From Neoroseomonas lacus (GTDB lineage Bacteria; Pseudomonadota; Alphaproteobacteria; Acetobacterales; Acetobacteraceae), in assembly GCF_014644535.1 (NCBI RefSeq), contig NZ_BMKW01000006.1, positions 62,001-126,000 on the forward strand: a stretch of DNA of 64,000 nucleotides, in the 5' to 3' direction. The notes beneath the pieces were generated by a model that ran no database searches, was not told the DNA's origin, and worked only from the letters and a program-made list of their open reading frames with translations. This document shows positions 1 to 8,144 of the stretch, piece by piece. The position numbers and the translations under genes are program-made. Position 1 is the stretch's first letter; each line of letters opens with the position of its first letter.

Positions 1-600
1 GCCTTGCTGCAGGCGCAAGCCAATGCGGACAACGCCGTGCATGAATCGCAGCGGCGCCAACGCCTGACCGACATTGCCGTCTCGGCCGAGGAGCAGCAGA
101 CCTTCGCGACCCGCGCCGCGATGGCCCGCGCCCAGGTGCAGCAGGCGCAGGCCAATCTGGATCAGGCCCGCGCCAATCTAGAACGCACGGAGATCCGCGC
201 ACCCGTTGATGGCTGGGTGACCAATCTGTCCGCGCGCCTGGGCGACTATGCGACGGTCGGTGCGTTGCGGATCTCCCTGGTCGATGCCGCATCCTTCTGG
301 GTCGATGGCTATTTCGAGGAGACGGCCCTTGCGTCCGTCCGGGAAGGCGATGCGGCAACGATCAAGCTGATGAGTCATGGCGAGGTGCTGCGCGGCCATG
401 TGGACAGCATCGCGCGCGGCATCGCGGTGGCGAATGCGCAGCCGACGCAGCAGGGGCTGGCCACGGTCAATCCGATCTTCACCTGGGTCCGCCTGGCGCA
501 GCGCATCCCGGTGCGCATTCACATCGACCAGGTGCCGGAAGCGACACGACTGGCGGCAGGGATGACGGCCACCGTCCAACTGACGCCGCGGCACCCGTAG
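1..600 (+). CDS. HlyD/AaeA-family efflux pump periplasmic adaptor (3' part)
   Basis: The gene is open at the window edge, so only the last 199 codons are seen. The protein is the membrane-fusion subunit of a tripartite efflux pump: it sits in the periplasm and links an inner-membrane transporter to an outer-membrane channel. Visible are the end of the coiled-coil hairpin (ARAQVQQAQANLDQARANLERT), the lipoyl-like half (EIRAPVDGWVTNL) and the beta-barrel domain. The segment NPIFTWVRLAQRIPVRIHID near the end is characteristic of the AaeA (hydroxybenzoate efflux) branch, whose usual partner is an AaeB/FUSC permease. No partner gene follows; a prophage remnant begins 131 bases downstream, so any partner must lie upstream. 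The family is sure; the AaeA subgroup is inferred from that motif. Confidence 0.9.
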   Translation, partial: ALLQAQANADNAVHESQRRQRLTDIAVSAEEQQTFATRAAMARAQVQQAQANLDQARANLERTEIRAPVDGWVTNLSARLGDYATVGALRISLVDAASFWVDGYFEETALASVREGDAATIKLMSHGEVLRGHVDSIARGIAVANAQPTQQGLATVNPIFTWVRLAQRIPVRIHIDQVPEATRLAAGMTATVQLTPRHP

Positions 601-731
601 CCAGACAGAGAGTGGCGCCCAGGGCGGAACTGCCGGACGTTCTCCATAACGTTCAGCTCGGGGCATTTCAGCGGCAGCAAGGGAGTGACTGATCGCGTCC
701 GTGATCGAGCTGTCCCATCCGATGTCGGCGC

Positions 732-2210
732 CTACCGTGGTTCCGGCCAAGGCTGATTTGGAATGAAAATTGGACCAAGAATGGGAACCGTGGGCGGGCG
801 CTCCTCCGCCCAGATCAGGAATTGAGAGGTGCTGTCGACCTGATCGTCATGGCGGCCACCCGGGAAACTCAGCAATTCCCGTCGATACTCCGGCAACCAG
901 TGTGCGTCCGGCGGGGATAACACGCGCCCTGCCTCAAACACCGCCGATGCGCGCTGCACGCGGGCAGGCTTGTCCAGCTTAGGCTTGATCGCGATGACCG
1001 CGCACTTTTCCCCTAACCGAAGCGCCTGAGCGAGGGCTGACCCTGAACTGGCATCTTCGATCAGAATCCGATGGGCGGAGAAGCGCTGTGCCAATTCCTT
1101 GGCCCGGTGCAGTAGATCCGGGAACTCCATGCGCTCACGCAGGACGTGAAGAAGGTAGTATTTGCGGCCGCGGATGCCCCAGGTCGTGCAGACCGACCAG
1201 TCGTTCCTTCCGCCCACCTTGCTTGCCACGTCCCAGCTCTGCACAATTTGCTCGAACTCTTCGGGAGCTGACATCGCCCCATCGGGACAGGTCAGAAGCC
1301 ATTCCGCTCGGATCAGCGTACCGCCGGCAGGGATCGGATCCTGCTGATACTGTGCCTCAAACAAATAGCTGCCGAGGTGCCGGCGTGCTTCGTCAAGCTG
1401 CTCAGCTGCAGCCCGCCCCGGCTCCAGGATGTCTCCAGTGCGACGCCGCCACGTTCGCTTCGCGTCGAGGGGAACGTCTTCATCCTCGGTCGCGATTGCT
1501 TGGAGACGAAGGTGGTGCCAACCGCCCTTCTCCAGCAGATGCCCTGACAGATCGTCTTCATGCACGCGCTGCATGATGACAGCGATTGCTCCGGATGCAG
1601 GATCATCCAGCCGCGAGACCACCGTGCTATCGAACCATTCATTCACCTTGCGCCGTTCGGCCTCGGAGGCAGCATCCATTGGCTTGATCGGATCGTCGAT
1701 GATGATCACGTCACCGCCGCGCCCTGTGAGCGTGCCGCCGACCGATGTGGCGTATCGAAAGCCGGCCGCGGTGGTTGCGACTTCGGCCTCCGTGTTCTTG
1801 CGCGCGTCGATCTGCATGGCCGGGAAAAGCGCGCGATACCATGATGTCTCGATGACCCGTCTGAAGTCGCGCGCTAACCTGCGCGAGAGGTCGTCCGAAT
1901 ACGAAGCGACAATGATTCTGGTCGACGGGCTACGCCCGAGAATCCAGGCTGGGTAGGCGACGGATGCGATAAGGGACTTCAGCGACCTCGGCGGCAGGTT
2001 GACGATCAGCCGCCGGAGTTCACCATCGCGCATCCGCAGCATTTGATGGCCGATTGCGTCGATGTGCCGGCCCGGCACGAACCGGTCTCCAACGTTGACG
2101 GTCGAGAACACTTTCCGGACGAAACTCGGGAAGTGCTGCCGGAGGATGGCGTTAAGAATCGCCGCATGCTGCGACGCACTTCCGGGTTCGGAACTAGCCT
2201 TCCTGGGCAT
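732..2210 (-). CDS. Phage terminase large subunit (TerL)
   Basis: This is the ATP-driven DNA packaging motor and nuclease of a tailed phage, 492 residues, of usual length. The ATPase half has a Walker-A-like PPRSLKS (residues 73-79) and Walker B DVIIIDDP (167-174). The RNase-H-like nuclease half has SWD (326-328), IEDASSG (385-391) and HDDQVDS (455-461), which carry the metal-binding acidic residues. The start chosen (MPRKASS) leaves a 17-base overlap with the DUF5681 gene upstream; a longer reading would overlap it much more. Terminase is normally followed by portal and capsid genes, but here only 131 bases separate its stop from the stop of a host efflux gene. The prophage is therefore cut off just after this gene, although TerL itself looks intact. 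Confidence 0.93.
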   Translation of the reverse strand: MPRKASSEPGSASQHAAILNAILRQHFPSFVRKVFSTVNVGDRFVPGRHIDAIGHQMLRMRDGELRRLIVNLPPRSLKSLIASVAYPAWILGRSPSTRIIVASYSDDLSRRLARDFRRVIETSWYRALFPAMQIDARKNTEAEVATTAAGFRYATSVGGTLTGRGGDVIIIDDPIKPMDAASEAERRKVNEWFDSTVVSRLDDPASGAIAVIMQRVHEDDLSGHLLEKGGWHHLRLQAIATEDEDVPLDAKRTWRRRTGDILEPGRAAAEQLDEARRHLGSYLFEAQYQQDPIPAGGTLIRAEWLLTCPDGAMSAPEEFEQIVQSWDVASKVGGRNDWSVCTTWGIRGRKYYLLHVLRERMEFPDLLHRAKELAQRFSAHRILIEDASSGSALAQALRLGEKCAVIAIKPKLDKPARVQRASAVFEAGRVLSPPDAHWLPEYRRELLSFPGGRHDDQVDSTSQFLIWAEERPPTVPILGPIFIPNQPWPEPR

Positions 2211-2592
2211 CGTCCTCTCGCTGCGTCGCGAGGAATGCCGCGATGATCTTCTGATCATCCGCTTCGACTGACTGCTCACCGGCCGACGCCTGTGCGGCCG
2301 TCGGTTCGGCCCGCTGCATGAATGTCATCAGCAGGTTGGTCGTGCGTGGCTCGCCCTGCAGCGCCTTGTTGACCATGCTCGCGATCAATGCGTCGCGCTT
2401 GCGCACGCGGCGAACTTTACCGCCTTCGCGAACGGCAACCGACTTATCGAGCTCTTCCTTCAGCAGGACCATGAGGTTCCGGCTGCCGCGGCGTCGGCCG
2501 GCTGGATTGCCTGACTGACCCTTCCGAAAGCGGCTATGGGCGGGCGGCTTGCCATACCCGACGGCATAGTCATCCTCGCGGTCGTCAGTCAT
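2194..2592 (-). CDS. DUF5681 domain phage protein
   Basis: This small basic protein (132 residues) carries the DUF5681 signature YAVGYGKPPAHSRFRKGQSG with NPAGRRRGS directly after it (about residues 9-38). The function of the family is not established; such genes commonly sit directly before terminase genes in alphaproteobacterial prophages, which fits a terminase-small-subunit-like or packaging-accessory role (inference). The ATG start was preferred over an in-frame GTG nine bases upstream because AGGTG lies six bases before it. It overlaps the methyltransferase gene by eight bases and terL by 17, so the three genes are translated as one packaging module. Confidence 0.82.
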   Translation of the reverse strand: MTDDREDDYAVGYGKPPAHSRFRKGQSGNPAGRRRGSRNLMVLLKEELDKSVAVREGGKVRRVRKRDALIASMVNKALQGEPRTTNLLMTFMQRAEPTAAQASAGEQSVEADDQKIIAAFLATQREDDAQEG

Positions 2593-3979
2593 GGCCTTCA
2601 CCTAATGGTGCCTTGCCTGCCTGGTCGAGTCGAGCAGTCGCCACCTCGGCGAAGGTTCGGCCATCCCCGGCAAACACAGCGCTGTCCCCAGTCAGGTCTT
2701 GCCAGCGGCGGACGGCGAGGTCGACATAGGCCGGATGGATCTCGATCGCGAAGCTGCGGCGGCCGGTTCGTTCGGCAGCCAGGATTGTGGTGCCGCTGCC
2801 CGCGAAGGGGTCGAGCACGATGCCACGGCGATTGGAGCAATCAAGGATTGCGTCCGCGACCATCGCGACCGGCTTCACGGTGGGATGCATCGCCAGTTGC
2901 TGGTCGCGGCCTGGCCGCATGGAGTTCATGCCTGGATAGCGCCAGATATTGGTGCGATGTCGGCCGCTGACACCGAGCTGAACGTTGTTGATGGTGCGCC
3001 CCGGCCCGTTCTGGAATATCCAAACGAACTCATGCTGGGACCGATACAGCGATCCCATGCCCGCGTTGTCCTTGGCCCACACGCAGACATTCCGTGTCAG
3101 GTATCGCCCGCGAGCCGCGTCCAGAAGCTCGCGCGAGTGCCGCCAATCCATGCAAATGAAGTGCGTGGATGCGCGCTCGCTATGGCGACTGAATAATTCG
3201 AACGCTTGATCCAAGAACTTCGTGAACTCTGGCGGCGTCATTTCTCCACTCGCCATCGCGAATTCGCGATGCTGGGCCTTGCCGAGGCCGCTCACATGCC
3301 CCGCGATCGGGACGTTATATGGTGGATCCGTGAAGACCATCTGTGCGGTCTCACCCTCGAACAGCAGCCTGTAGGACGCCCCTTCGAGAGCGCTGCCGCA
3401 GAAGAGGCGGTGCTTTTCGCCCAACCGCCACAGGTCGCCTGGCGTCGACACCGCCGGTCCTGCTTCTGGTTCAGGTATTGGTGGCTCAACATCTTCGCCC
3501 GGCTCGGCGTCGAGGATCAGAAGGTCGGTCTCGGCCATGCCAAAACCGGTCAGCTCGATCTCGAACCCAAGGTCGACCAGTTCAGACAACTCGACCGCTG
3601 GGGCCGTCCGATCCCAGCCGGCTAACTCCGCCAGGCGATTATCGGCGACGACGTAGGCGCGCCGCTGTGCCGGAGTGAGGCCGTTGATCTGCAGCGTCGG
3701 CACCTGGGCCATGCCGAGTCGTCGGGCGGCCTCTAGCCGCCCATGGCCGGCGAGAACATTGGCGGCCTCATCCACGAGAATGGGGCTGGTGAAGCCGAAT
3801 GCCTTGATGGCGGATATCAGCCGCTGGAGTTGTCCTTCCGGGTGAGTGCGAGCGTTGCGCGGCGCGGGCGTCAGCGTCTCGATAGGCCGCCAGTACACCG
3901 CAGCGGCAAGGACCTGCGGGATTTGCGGTGGCGTTGTCGGCTCAGCGGTCTGCGGACGGCGGGCCCTGGGCTTGGGCAT
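2585..3979 (-). CDS. ParB-domain / N6-adenine-type DNA methyltransferase (phage)
   Basis: The protein has 464 residues. An N-terminal ParB/Srx-like nuclease domain (about 30-120, with NARTHPEGQL and the GHGRLEAARRLG motif) is fused to an amino-methyltransferase domain. Motif IV DPPYNVP (218-224) precedes the SAM-binding motif I DPFAGSGTT (390-398), the order of beta-class enzymes that methylate adenine N6 or cytosine N4. Such fused enzymes are common in alphaproteobacterial prophages and gene-transfer-agent-like islands next to terminase; they modify phage DNA or mimic host methylation. No restriction endonuclease is adjacent, so it is probably an orphan methyltransferase. It is transcribed with DUF5681 and terL. 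All catalytic motifs are intact. Confidence 0.9.
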   Translation of the reverse strand: MPKPRARRPQTAEPTTPPQIPQVLAAAVYWRPIETLTPAPRNARTHPEGQLQRLISAIKAFGFTSPILVDEAANVLAGHGRLEAARRLGMAQVPTLQINGLTPAQRRAYVVADNRLAELAGWDRTAPAVELSELVDLGFEIELTGFGMAETDLLILDAEPGEDVEPPIPEPEAGPAVSTPGDLWRLGEKHRLFCGSALEGASYRLLFEGETAQMVFTDPPYNVPIAGHVSGLGKAQHREFAMASGEMTPPEFTKFLDQAFELFSRHSERASTHFICMDWRHSRELLDAARGRYLTRNVCVWAKDNAGMGSLYRSQHEFVWIFQNGPGRTINNVQLGVSGRHRTNIWRYPGMNSMRPGRDQQLAMHPTVKPVAMVADAILDCSNRRGIVLDPFAGSGTTILAAERTGRRSFAIEIHPAYVDLAVRRWQDLTGDSAVFAGDGRTFAEVATARLDQAGKAPLGEGHD

Positions 3980-4077
3980 GGAAGCGTGTGTCTCCTGCGA
4001 ACGATCGGAGGAGAATGGCGGTGTGACGCAGGCAAGTCCGCGTCATATCCTGCCCGGTAAGTGAAGTGGTCGCCGGC

Positions 4078-4767
4078 TCAGTCTTCCTCCGAGGGTGGGA
4101 ACGGGTCGGGTTCACCACGCAGAATGGCGTTCAACCGAGCCTTTGCCCGACGCGCACTCTCTGTCAGCGCGGCCTCCTCCTCGTCGCGCATGCGCTTTCG
4201 GGTCTGCACAATCTCAAAGGGGGTCATGCCAAAGCCGCCCGCAAACTCCTCAAGGCGGCGGCGAACGGTTGGCTCCGTGCTGTTGACATCGTCCGCGGTT
4301 CTTTTGATCGCAGCAGTCGGCGTCGCGCCGCCCAGAACGTGATCTTCGAATTGCGCGAACCACGCCCCTCCTTCCCTTCGATTGCGCCAATCCGTTATCG
4401 GATTCTGATTCTTGCGCCTTGCTTTGAAACCCAGCGCGTTGCCGACCTCCTCAGCGAGCCGATCGGCCGGCACCCCATTGTCTTGCCAATCTCGAAGCTG
4501 CGCCGCGAAGGCGTCGAGGTGCACGATGACCCACGGAGGCAGTGGCAATCCAAACCCGCCACCGGTGTCGCGACACAGCCGCCAGGCAGCCCAAACGGCC
4601 ATCGGATTGCCAGTCTGTCGGTGCTCGGCTTCCATTTCTGCGAGCAGCGCCTCGCGGGCCTGCCAGTTCGTCGGCCGCGACGTGGGGCCTGCGGACCCGC
4701 TCGGATCCTCTGGGCGTGGCTCGCTGTTGATACCATTGCCTGACGTCACCCTGGGACACCGTCGCAC
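4078..4767 (-). CDS. Uncharacterised phage-type protein
   Basis: A 229-residue protein I do not recognise. It is rich in Trp, Arg and Glu, has no signal peptide or membrane segment, and ends in a charged helical region (about residues 185-229, RKRMRDEEEAALTESARRAK). The middle part (TPTAAIKRTADDVNSTEPTV, 150-169, then RRRLEEFAG) reads like a small helix-turn-helix, so a DNA-binding or terminase-small-subunit role is possible but not shown. The start used is GTG; an internal ATG at about residue 45 (MEAEHRQ) is an alternative. It lies 98 bases upstream of the methyltransferase gene on the same strand and shares the lower GC of the prophage block. Confidence 0.6.
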   Translation of the reverse strand: MRRCPRVTSGNGINSEPRPEDPSGSAGPTSRPTNWQAREALLAEMEAEHRQTGNPMAVWAAWRLCRDTGGGFGLPLPPWVIVHLDAFAAQLRDWQDNGVPADRLAEEVGNALGFKARRKNQNPITDWRNRREGGAWFAQFEDHVLGGATPTAAIKRTADDVNSTEPTVRRRLEEFAGGFGMTPFEIVQTRKRMRDEEEAALTESARRAKARLNAILRGEPDPFPPSEED

Positions 4768-5166
4768 AGTGTTGCAGCAGCGGTCGCCGACCCATCGCGC
4801 ATCGGTGGTTCACTGATCAATGATTCACAGCATTGAACGAGGGGCGGATTTGGTGGCCTGAAACGTTGCCCAATACCTCCCTGTTCCATCCGACATATTC
4901 CCTGCAAGGGTGAGACAAATTCCCTGCTTCGCGGTTAGGGAATTCGCAGCGTACGCTAGCTATTCTGTGGCCTTGCGCGGTGCATTGCGAGCATCCGGGC
5001 CTGAATTGCGTTGGATTTCCGTGTTTTTTCCCGGCGGAACAGGGAATTCAGCCATGTGGGCGGCCGAGACGGGTTCGCCCGAGACTGCGTCCACAGCCAT
5101 GCAGTCGCGGTGCCGCAGACGATTTCCGGGGCGGCGGGACCATCGGCTCACCAGTGGCGTCGGCGA
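4768..5166. other. Gene-free prophage edge with AGGGAATT inverted repeats
   Basis: No credible gene is present. The stretch is less GC-rich than its surroundings and has several copies of one octamer in both orientations: AATTCCCT at 4918-4925 facing AGGGAATT at 4937-4944, another ATTCCCTG near 4897, and CAGGGAATT at about 5040-5048 after a T-run. It lies beyond the 3' end of the broken recombinase gene, so a recombination site or a remnant of one is possible. Confidence 0.45.
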
Positions 5167-5745
5167 TCAACCCAGCCAATAGGCTCGGATGACTGGCATT
5201 GCCGCCCAGGCGGTGATCTTGTCGCGGATGCGCTCGCCGGTGACCTCCCTCTCGAACTGCGCGAAGGACAGCAGCATGTTCCGCGTCAGCCGGCCCATGC
5301 TGGTCATGGTGTTGAACTGCTAGGTGATCGAGACGAAGGAGGCGCCGTGGCCATCGAGCACTTCGACGATCTTGGCGAAATCGGCGAGCGACCGGGTCAG
5401 TCGGTCGAACTTGTAGACGACGACCAGATCGACCCGCCCTGCGGCGACATCGGCGAGCAGGCGCTGCAGCGCCGGGCGGTTCATGCTGCTGCCCGAGAGA
5501 CCGCCATCGTCGTAGCGCGTGGGGAGCAGCGACCAGCCCTCGTGGCGCTGGCTGCGGATATAGGCCTCGCAGGCCTTCCACTGGGCATCGAGAGAGTTGA
5601 ATTCCTGCTCCAGCCCTTTCTCAGAGGACTTTCGGGCGTAGATGGCGCAGCGCAGGCTGGTCCTGGTTGCAGGCTGACCTGAGCCCCGACGGCTACGCAT
5701 CGCGCGCATCCTCAGCCTGCTGATCCACCGACAGCGCCCTTGCAT
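5167..5745 (-). pseudogene. Serine recombinase (resolvase/invertase family), amber-interrupted and truncated
   Basis: The N-terminal catalytic domain is clear: CAIYARKSSEKGLEQEFNSL with the nucleophilic Ser in the RKSSE motif, then the typical YDDGGLSGSSMNRPALQRLL and VVYKFDRLTRSLADF segments. At 5320-5322 the frame has TAG just before QFNTMTSMGRL; the family normally has a Gln codon (CAG) here, so this is a simple C-to-T nonsense change. The same frame stays open afterwards and reads LLSFAQFEREVTGERIRDKI, then leaves homology and stops at 5167. The large DNA-binding C-terminal part, usually several hundred residues, is missing. The gene was probably the integrase of the adjoining prophage remnant and is dead twice over. 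The start at 5745 is approximate. Confidence 0.88.
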
Positions 5746-5859
5746 GCCTGTCGGCCTCCGCTCCGACAGACAGCTTGAATCAAATCCCTCCCGCGTCGCG
5801 GAAGACCCAAGATCCAGCCAGATCGAAATCCGCTCTAAGCGGCGTGAACGCAGTGTCCG

Positions 5860-6270
5860 CTACGGCTGGCGCCGGCGCGTCGTGGTCGTCCGATGCGTCG
5901 GCGTCGTCGTCCGCCGCGGGGGTGTCCGCGTCGGCGCCCGCCGGACCACCGGTCTGGGCGGCGGCGGCGGGCGACGGATCACGTAACGCTGCTGCGCCGG
6001 AGACATGATCAGCCAGCGCGCCTGCAGCTCCGCGTCATCATCTGGCACGTCCTCGCCCATGCGGCCGAGCGCGGCGCGGGCGCGGCGCTTGTGTTCCTCG
6101 GTCAGATCAGCCCAGGGGATCGGCCCGGGGGAATAGACATCCTCCGGATCAGGGTCGCCGGTCAGCTCCGGCACGGCCGGTGCTACCGGCGCGGGCGCCG
6201 GGGTCGCACAGGCGGACAGGCCGGTGAGCAGCGCCAGCAATCCCGCGCGCCGTCCGAAGTGTCGGGTCAT
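5860..6270 (-). CDS. Small Pro/Arg-rich lipoprotein, unknown function
   Basis: The start at 6270 gives a clean lipoprotein signal peptide (MTRHFGRRAGLLALLTGLSAC) with lipobox LSAC, and overlaps the xthA stop by four bases (ATGA). The mature protein of about 115 residues has a short acidic region with LTEEHKRRARAALGRMGEDV and ends in an unusual low-complexity tail of Pro, Arg and Thr (about the last 40 residues, PPPPPRPVVRRAP and then TTTPTHRTTTTRRR). The basic tail could bind peptidoglycan or anionic polymers (inference). No homologous family was recognised. Confidence 0.7.
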   Translation of the reverse strand: MTRHFGRRAGLLALLTGLSACATPAPAPVAPAVPELTGDPDPEDVYSPGPIPWADLTEEHKRRARAALGRMGEDVPDDDAELQARWLIMSPAQQRYVIRRPPPPPRPVVRRAPTRTPPRRTTTPTHRTTTTRRRQP

Positions 6271-7097
6271 GGGGCCAACTCCACCATCACCGGGACATGG
6301 TCCGAGGCCTTGGCCCAACCCCGCGCATCCTTGAAGACGACATGGCGCGACAGCGCGCCGGCAAGGTCCGGGCTGACCCAGACATGGTCAAGCCGTCGAC
6401 CGCGATCGGAGGCGCGCCAATCGGCCGCGCGATAGGACCACCACGTGTAAAGCTTCTGGTCGGCCGGCACGAAGTGGCGCAGCGCGTCGTGCCAGCCGCC
6501 GGCGCGCTGCCAGGCGCCCAGCGCCTCGACCTCGACCGGCGTATGCGAGACGACGTCGAGCAATTGCTTGTGCGACCACACATCATGTTCGAGCGGCGCG
6601 ATGTTGAGGTCGCCCACCATCACCGCCCGCTGCGCCGGCCGCGCGCTGGACCAGGCGGTGGCTTCCGCTACGAAATCCAGCTTGTGGCCGAATTTCAGGT
6701 TCTTCTCGCGGTCGGGAATGTCGCCGCCGGCGGGGATGTAGAAATTGTGCAGCTCGATCGGCCCACCCGGCGCGTCGATGCTGGCGCCGAGGTGGCGGCA
6801 ATCACCCTTGCCGCACCAGTCGGGGTCCTCGCCGCGCAACAGGATCGGCCGCTTCGACAGGATGGCGACGCCGTTATACCCCTTCATCCCGCGCACCAGC
6901 CGGTGCGTGAAGCCGAGCGCCTCGACCCCCTCATGCGGGAAGAACTCGTCGGGGCATTTGGTTTCCTGCAGGCACAGCACGTCGGGGTCGAGCGCGGCCA
7001 CGAGGTCGCTCAACAGCGGCAGCCGGAGCCGCACGCTGTTGATGTTCCAGGTGGCGATGCGCAGGGTGCCGCGCCCGGCGGCGGCCTTGGCCGGCAT
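6267..7097 (-). CDS. xthA: Exodeoxyribonuclease III
   Basis: A 276-residue AP endonuclease/3'-5' exonuclease of the EEP fold, which cleaves DNA 5' to abasic sites in base-excision repair. Family motifs are present in order: ATWNINSVRLRL near the N-terminus, LQETKC with the catalytic Glu, GDLNIAP with the catalytic Asp and Asn, RLDHVWVS and the C-terminal SDHVPV with the catalytic Asp-His. The start ATG at 7097 overlaps the stop of the fumarylacetoacetate-hydrolase gene by one base (TGATG), which fixes it; no motif lies upstream. It also overlaps the downstream lipoprotein gene, so all three are translationally linked. Confidence 0.95.
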   Translation of the reverse strand: MPAKAAAGRGTLRIATWNINSVRLRLPLLSDLVAALDPDVLCLQETKCPDEFFPHEGVEALGFTHRLVRGMKGYNGVAILSKRPILLRGEDPDWCGKGDCRHLGASIDAPGGPIELHNFYIPAGGDIPDREKNLKFGHKLDFVAEATAWSSARPAQRAVMVGDLNIAPLEHDVWSHKQLLDVVSHTPVEVEALGAWQRAGGWHDALRHFVPADQKLYTWWSYRAADWRASDRGRRLDHVWVSPDLAGALSRHVVFKDARGWAKASDHVPVMVELAP

Positions 7098-7783
7098 CAG
7101 ACGATCTTCGTCTTCACCTCGCCGACGCCTTCCACGAAGCCGGACAGCACGTCGCCTTTCACCACCGCCGCCACACCTTCCGGCGTGCCGGTCATGATCA
7201 GGTCGCCCGGGGCGAGCTCGACCAGTTCGGACAGGTTGGCGATCACTTCCGGCACCGACCAGATCAGCTTGGACAGGTCGGAGGTCTGGGTGACCTTGCC
7301 GTTCACCGTGAGTTCGATCTTGCCCTTGGAGGGGTCGATCCCGGCGGCCGGCACCAGCGCGCCCATCGGCGCCGATCGGTCGAAGCCCTTGCCCATGTCC
7401 CAGGGGCGGCCGGTCTTCTTGGCCTCGTTCTGGATGTCGCGGCGCGTCATGTCGAGCCCGCAGCAATAGCCCCACACATGCTTCAGCGCGTCGGCGACCG
7501 CGATGTTCTTCCCACCCACGCCGATGGCGACGACCAGTTCCATCTCGTGATGCAGCGACTTGGTCACGGAGGGGTAGGGCATGTCGGCATCGTTGATGAC
7601 GACGGCGTCGGCCGGCTTGGTGAAATAGAAGGGCGGCTCGCGCGTCGGGTCGGAGCCCATCTCGATGGCGTGCTCGGCATAATTGCGCCCGACGCAGAAA
7701 ATGCGCCGCACCGGGAACATGGCATCGCTGCCCTTCACGGGGATGGCGGCGACCGGCGGCGGGGGCAGGACGTAGGACACCAT
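7097..7783 (-). CDS. Fumarylacetoacetate hydrolase-family protein
   Basis: This 228-residue protein belongs to the FAH/FahD superfamily of metal-dependent C-C hydrolases and decarboxylases acting on 2-oxo-acids such as fumarylpyruvate, acylpyruvate or oxaloacetate. Evidence is [10 protein letters not shown] near the N-terminus, the metal-ligand stretch [11 protein letters not shown], the conserved YGYCCGLD-like [13 protein letters not shown], and the C-terminal IMTGTPEGV loop. I chose the start MVSYVLP because the longer reading adds residues with no family match. Substrate cannot be set from sequence; the small single-domain form with MTRRDIQ resembles fumarylpyruvate hydrolase. It is followed by xthA with a one-base overlap. 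Confidence 0.88.
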   Translation of the reverse strand: MVSYVLPPPPVAAIPVKGSDAMFPVRRIFCVGRNYAEHAIEMGSDPTREPPFYFTKPADAVVINDADMPYPSVTKSLHHEMELVVAIGVGGKNIAVADALKHVWGYCCGLDMTRRDIQNEAKKTGRPWDMGKGFDRSAPMGALVPAAGIDPSKGKIELTVNGKVTQTSDLSKLIWSVPEVIANLSELVELAPGDLIMTGTPEGVAAVVKGDVLSGFVEGVGEVKTKIV

Positions 7784-7948
7784 GCGGGCAAGGCTCCGAT
7801 CGAGGATGGGATGGCCCACCTATACAGGCCGATGCGCTGGGCCGGAAGCCGGACCGGCGGCCTCGCTGCAACTTAACATGTCACATGAAGTTGCCGGCCG
7901 AAGGACAAGTATACGGTCGACAAAACCGAGGGCAGCGGGCAAAAAGAA

Positions 7949-7976
7949 GCGCCCGGTCAGGGGGGTGACCGGGCGC
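7949..7976 (-). terminator. Rho-independent terminator behind the amidotransferase-like gene
   Basis: An 11-bp perfect stem (GCGCCCGGTCA / TGACCGGGCGC, loop six G) is followed on the minus strand by CTTCTTTTT. It lies about 170 bases after the stop of the gene at 8145-8945. The other flank (CATATTTTATT) is also T-rich, so it may work in both directions. The rest of the 7784-8144 gap shows no gene. Confidence 0.8.
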
Positions 7977-8144
7977 CATATTTTATTCCGATCGGAATGG
8001 TCGGGCGAGCCGGCAGGGGACACCGGTACTCGACCACCGGCATTTTGCGTGCCGGTTTGTGCACATTAGACCCCTGTGGCCTTGGAAGCAAAAGGCAATT
8101 GGACGAAAGCCGGTGACCGCCGTCACGCGGCTTCCGCGCCACTT

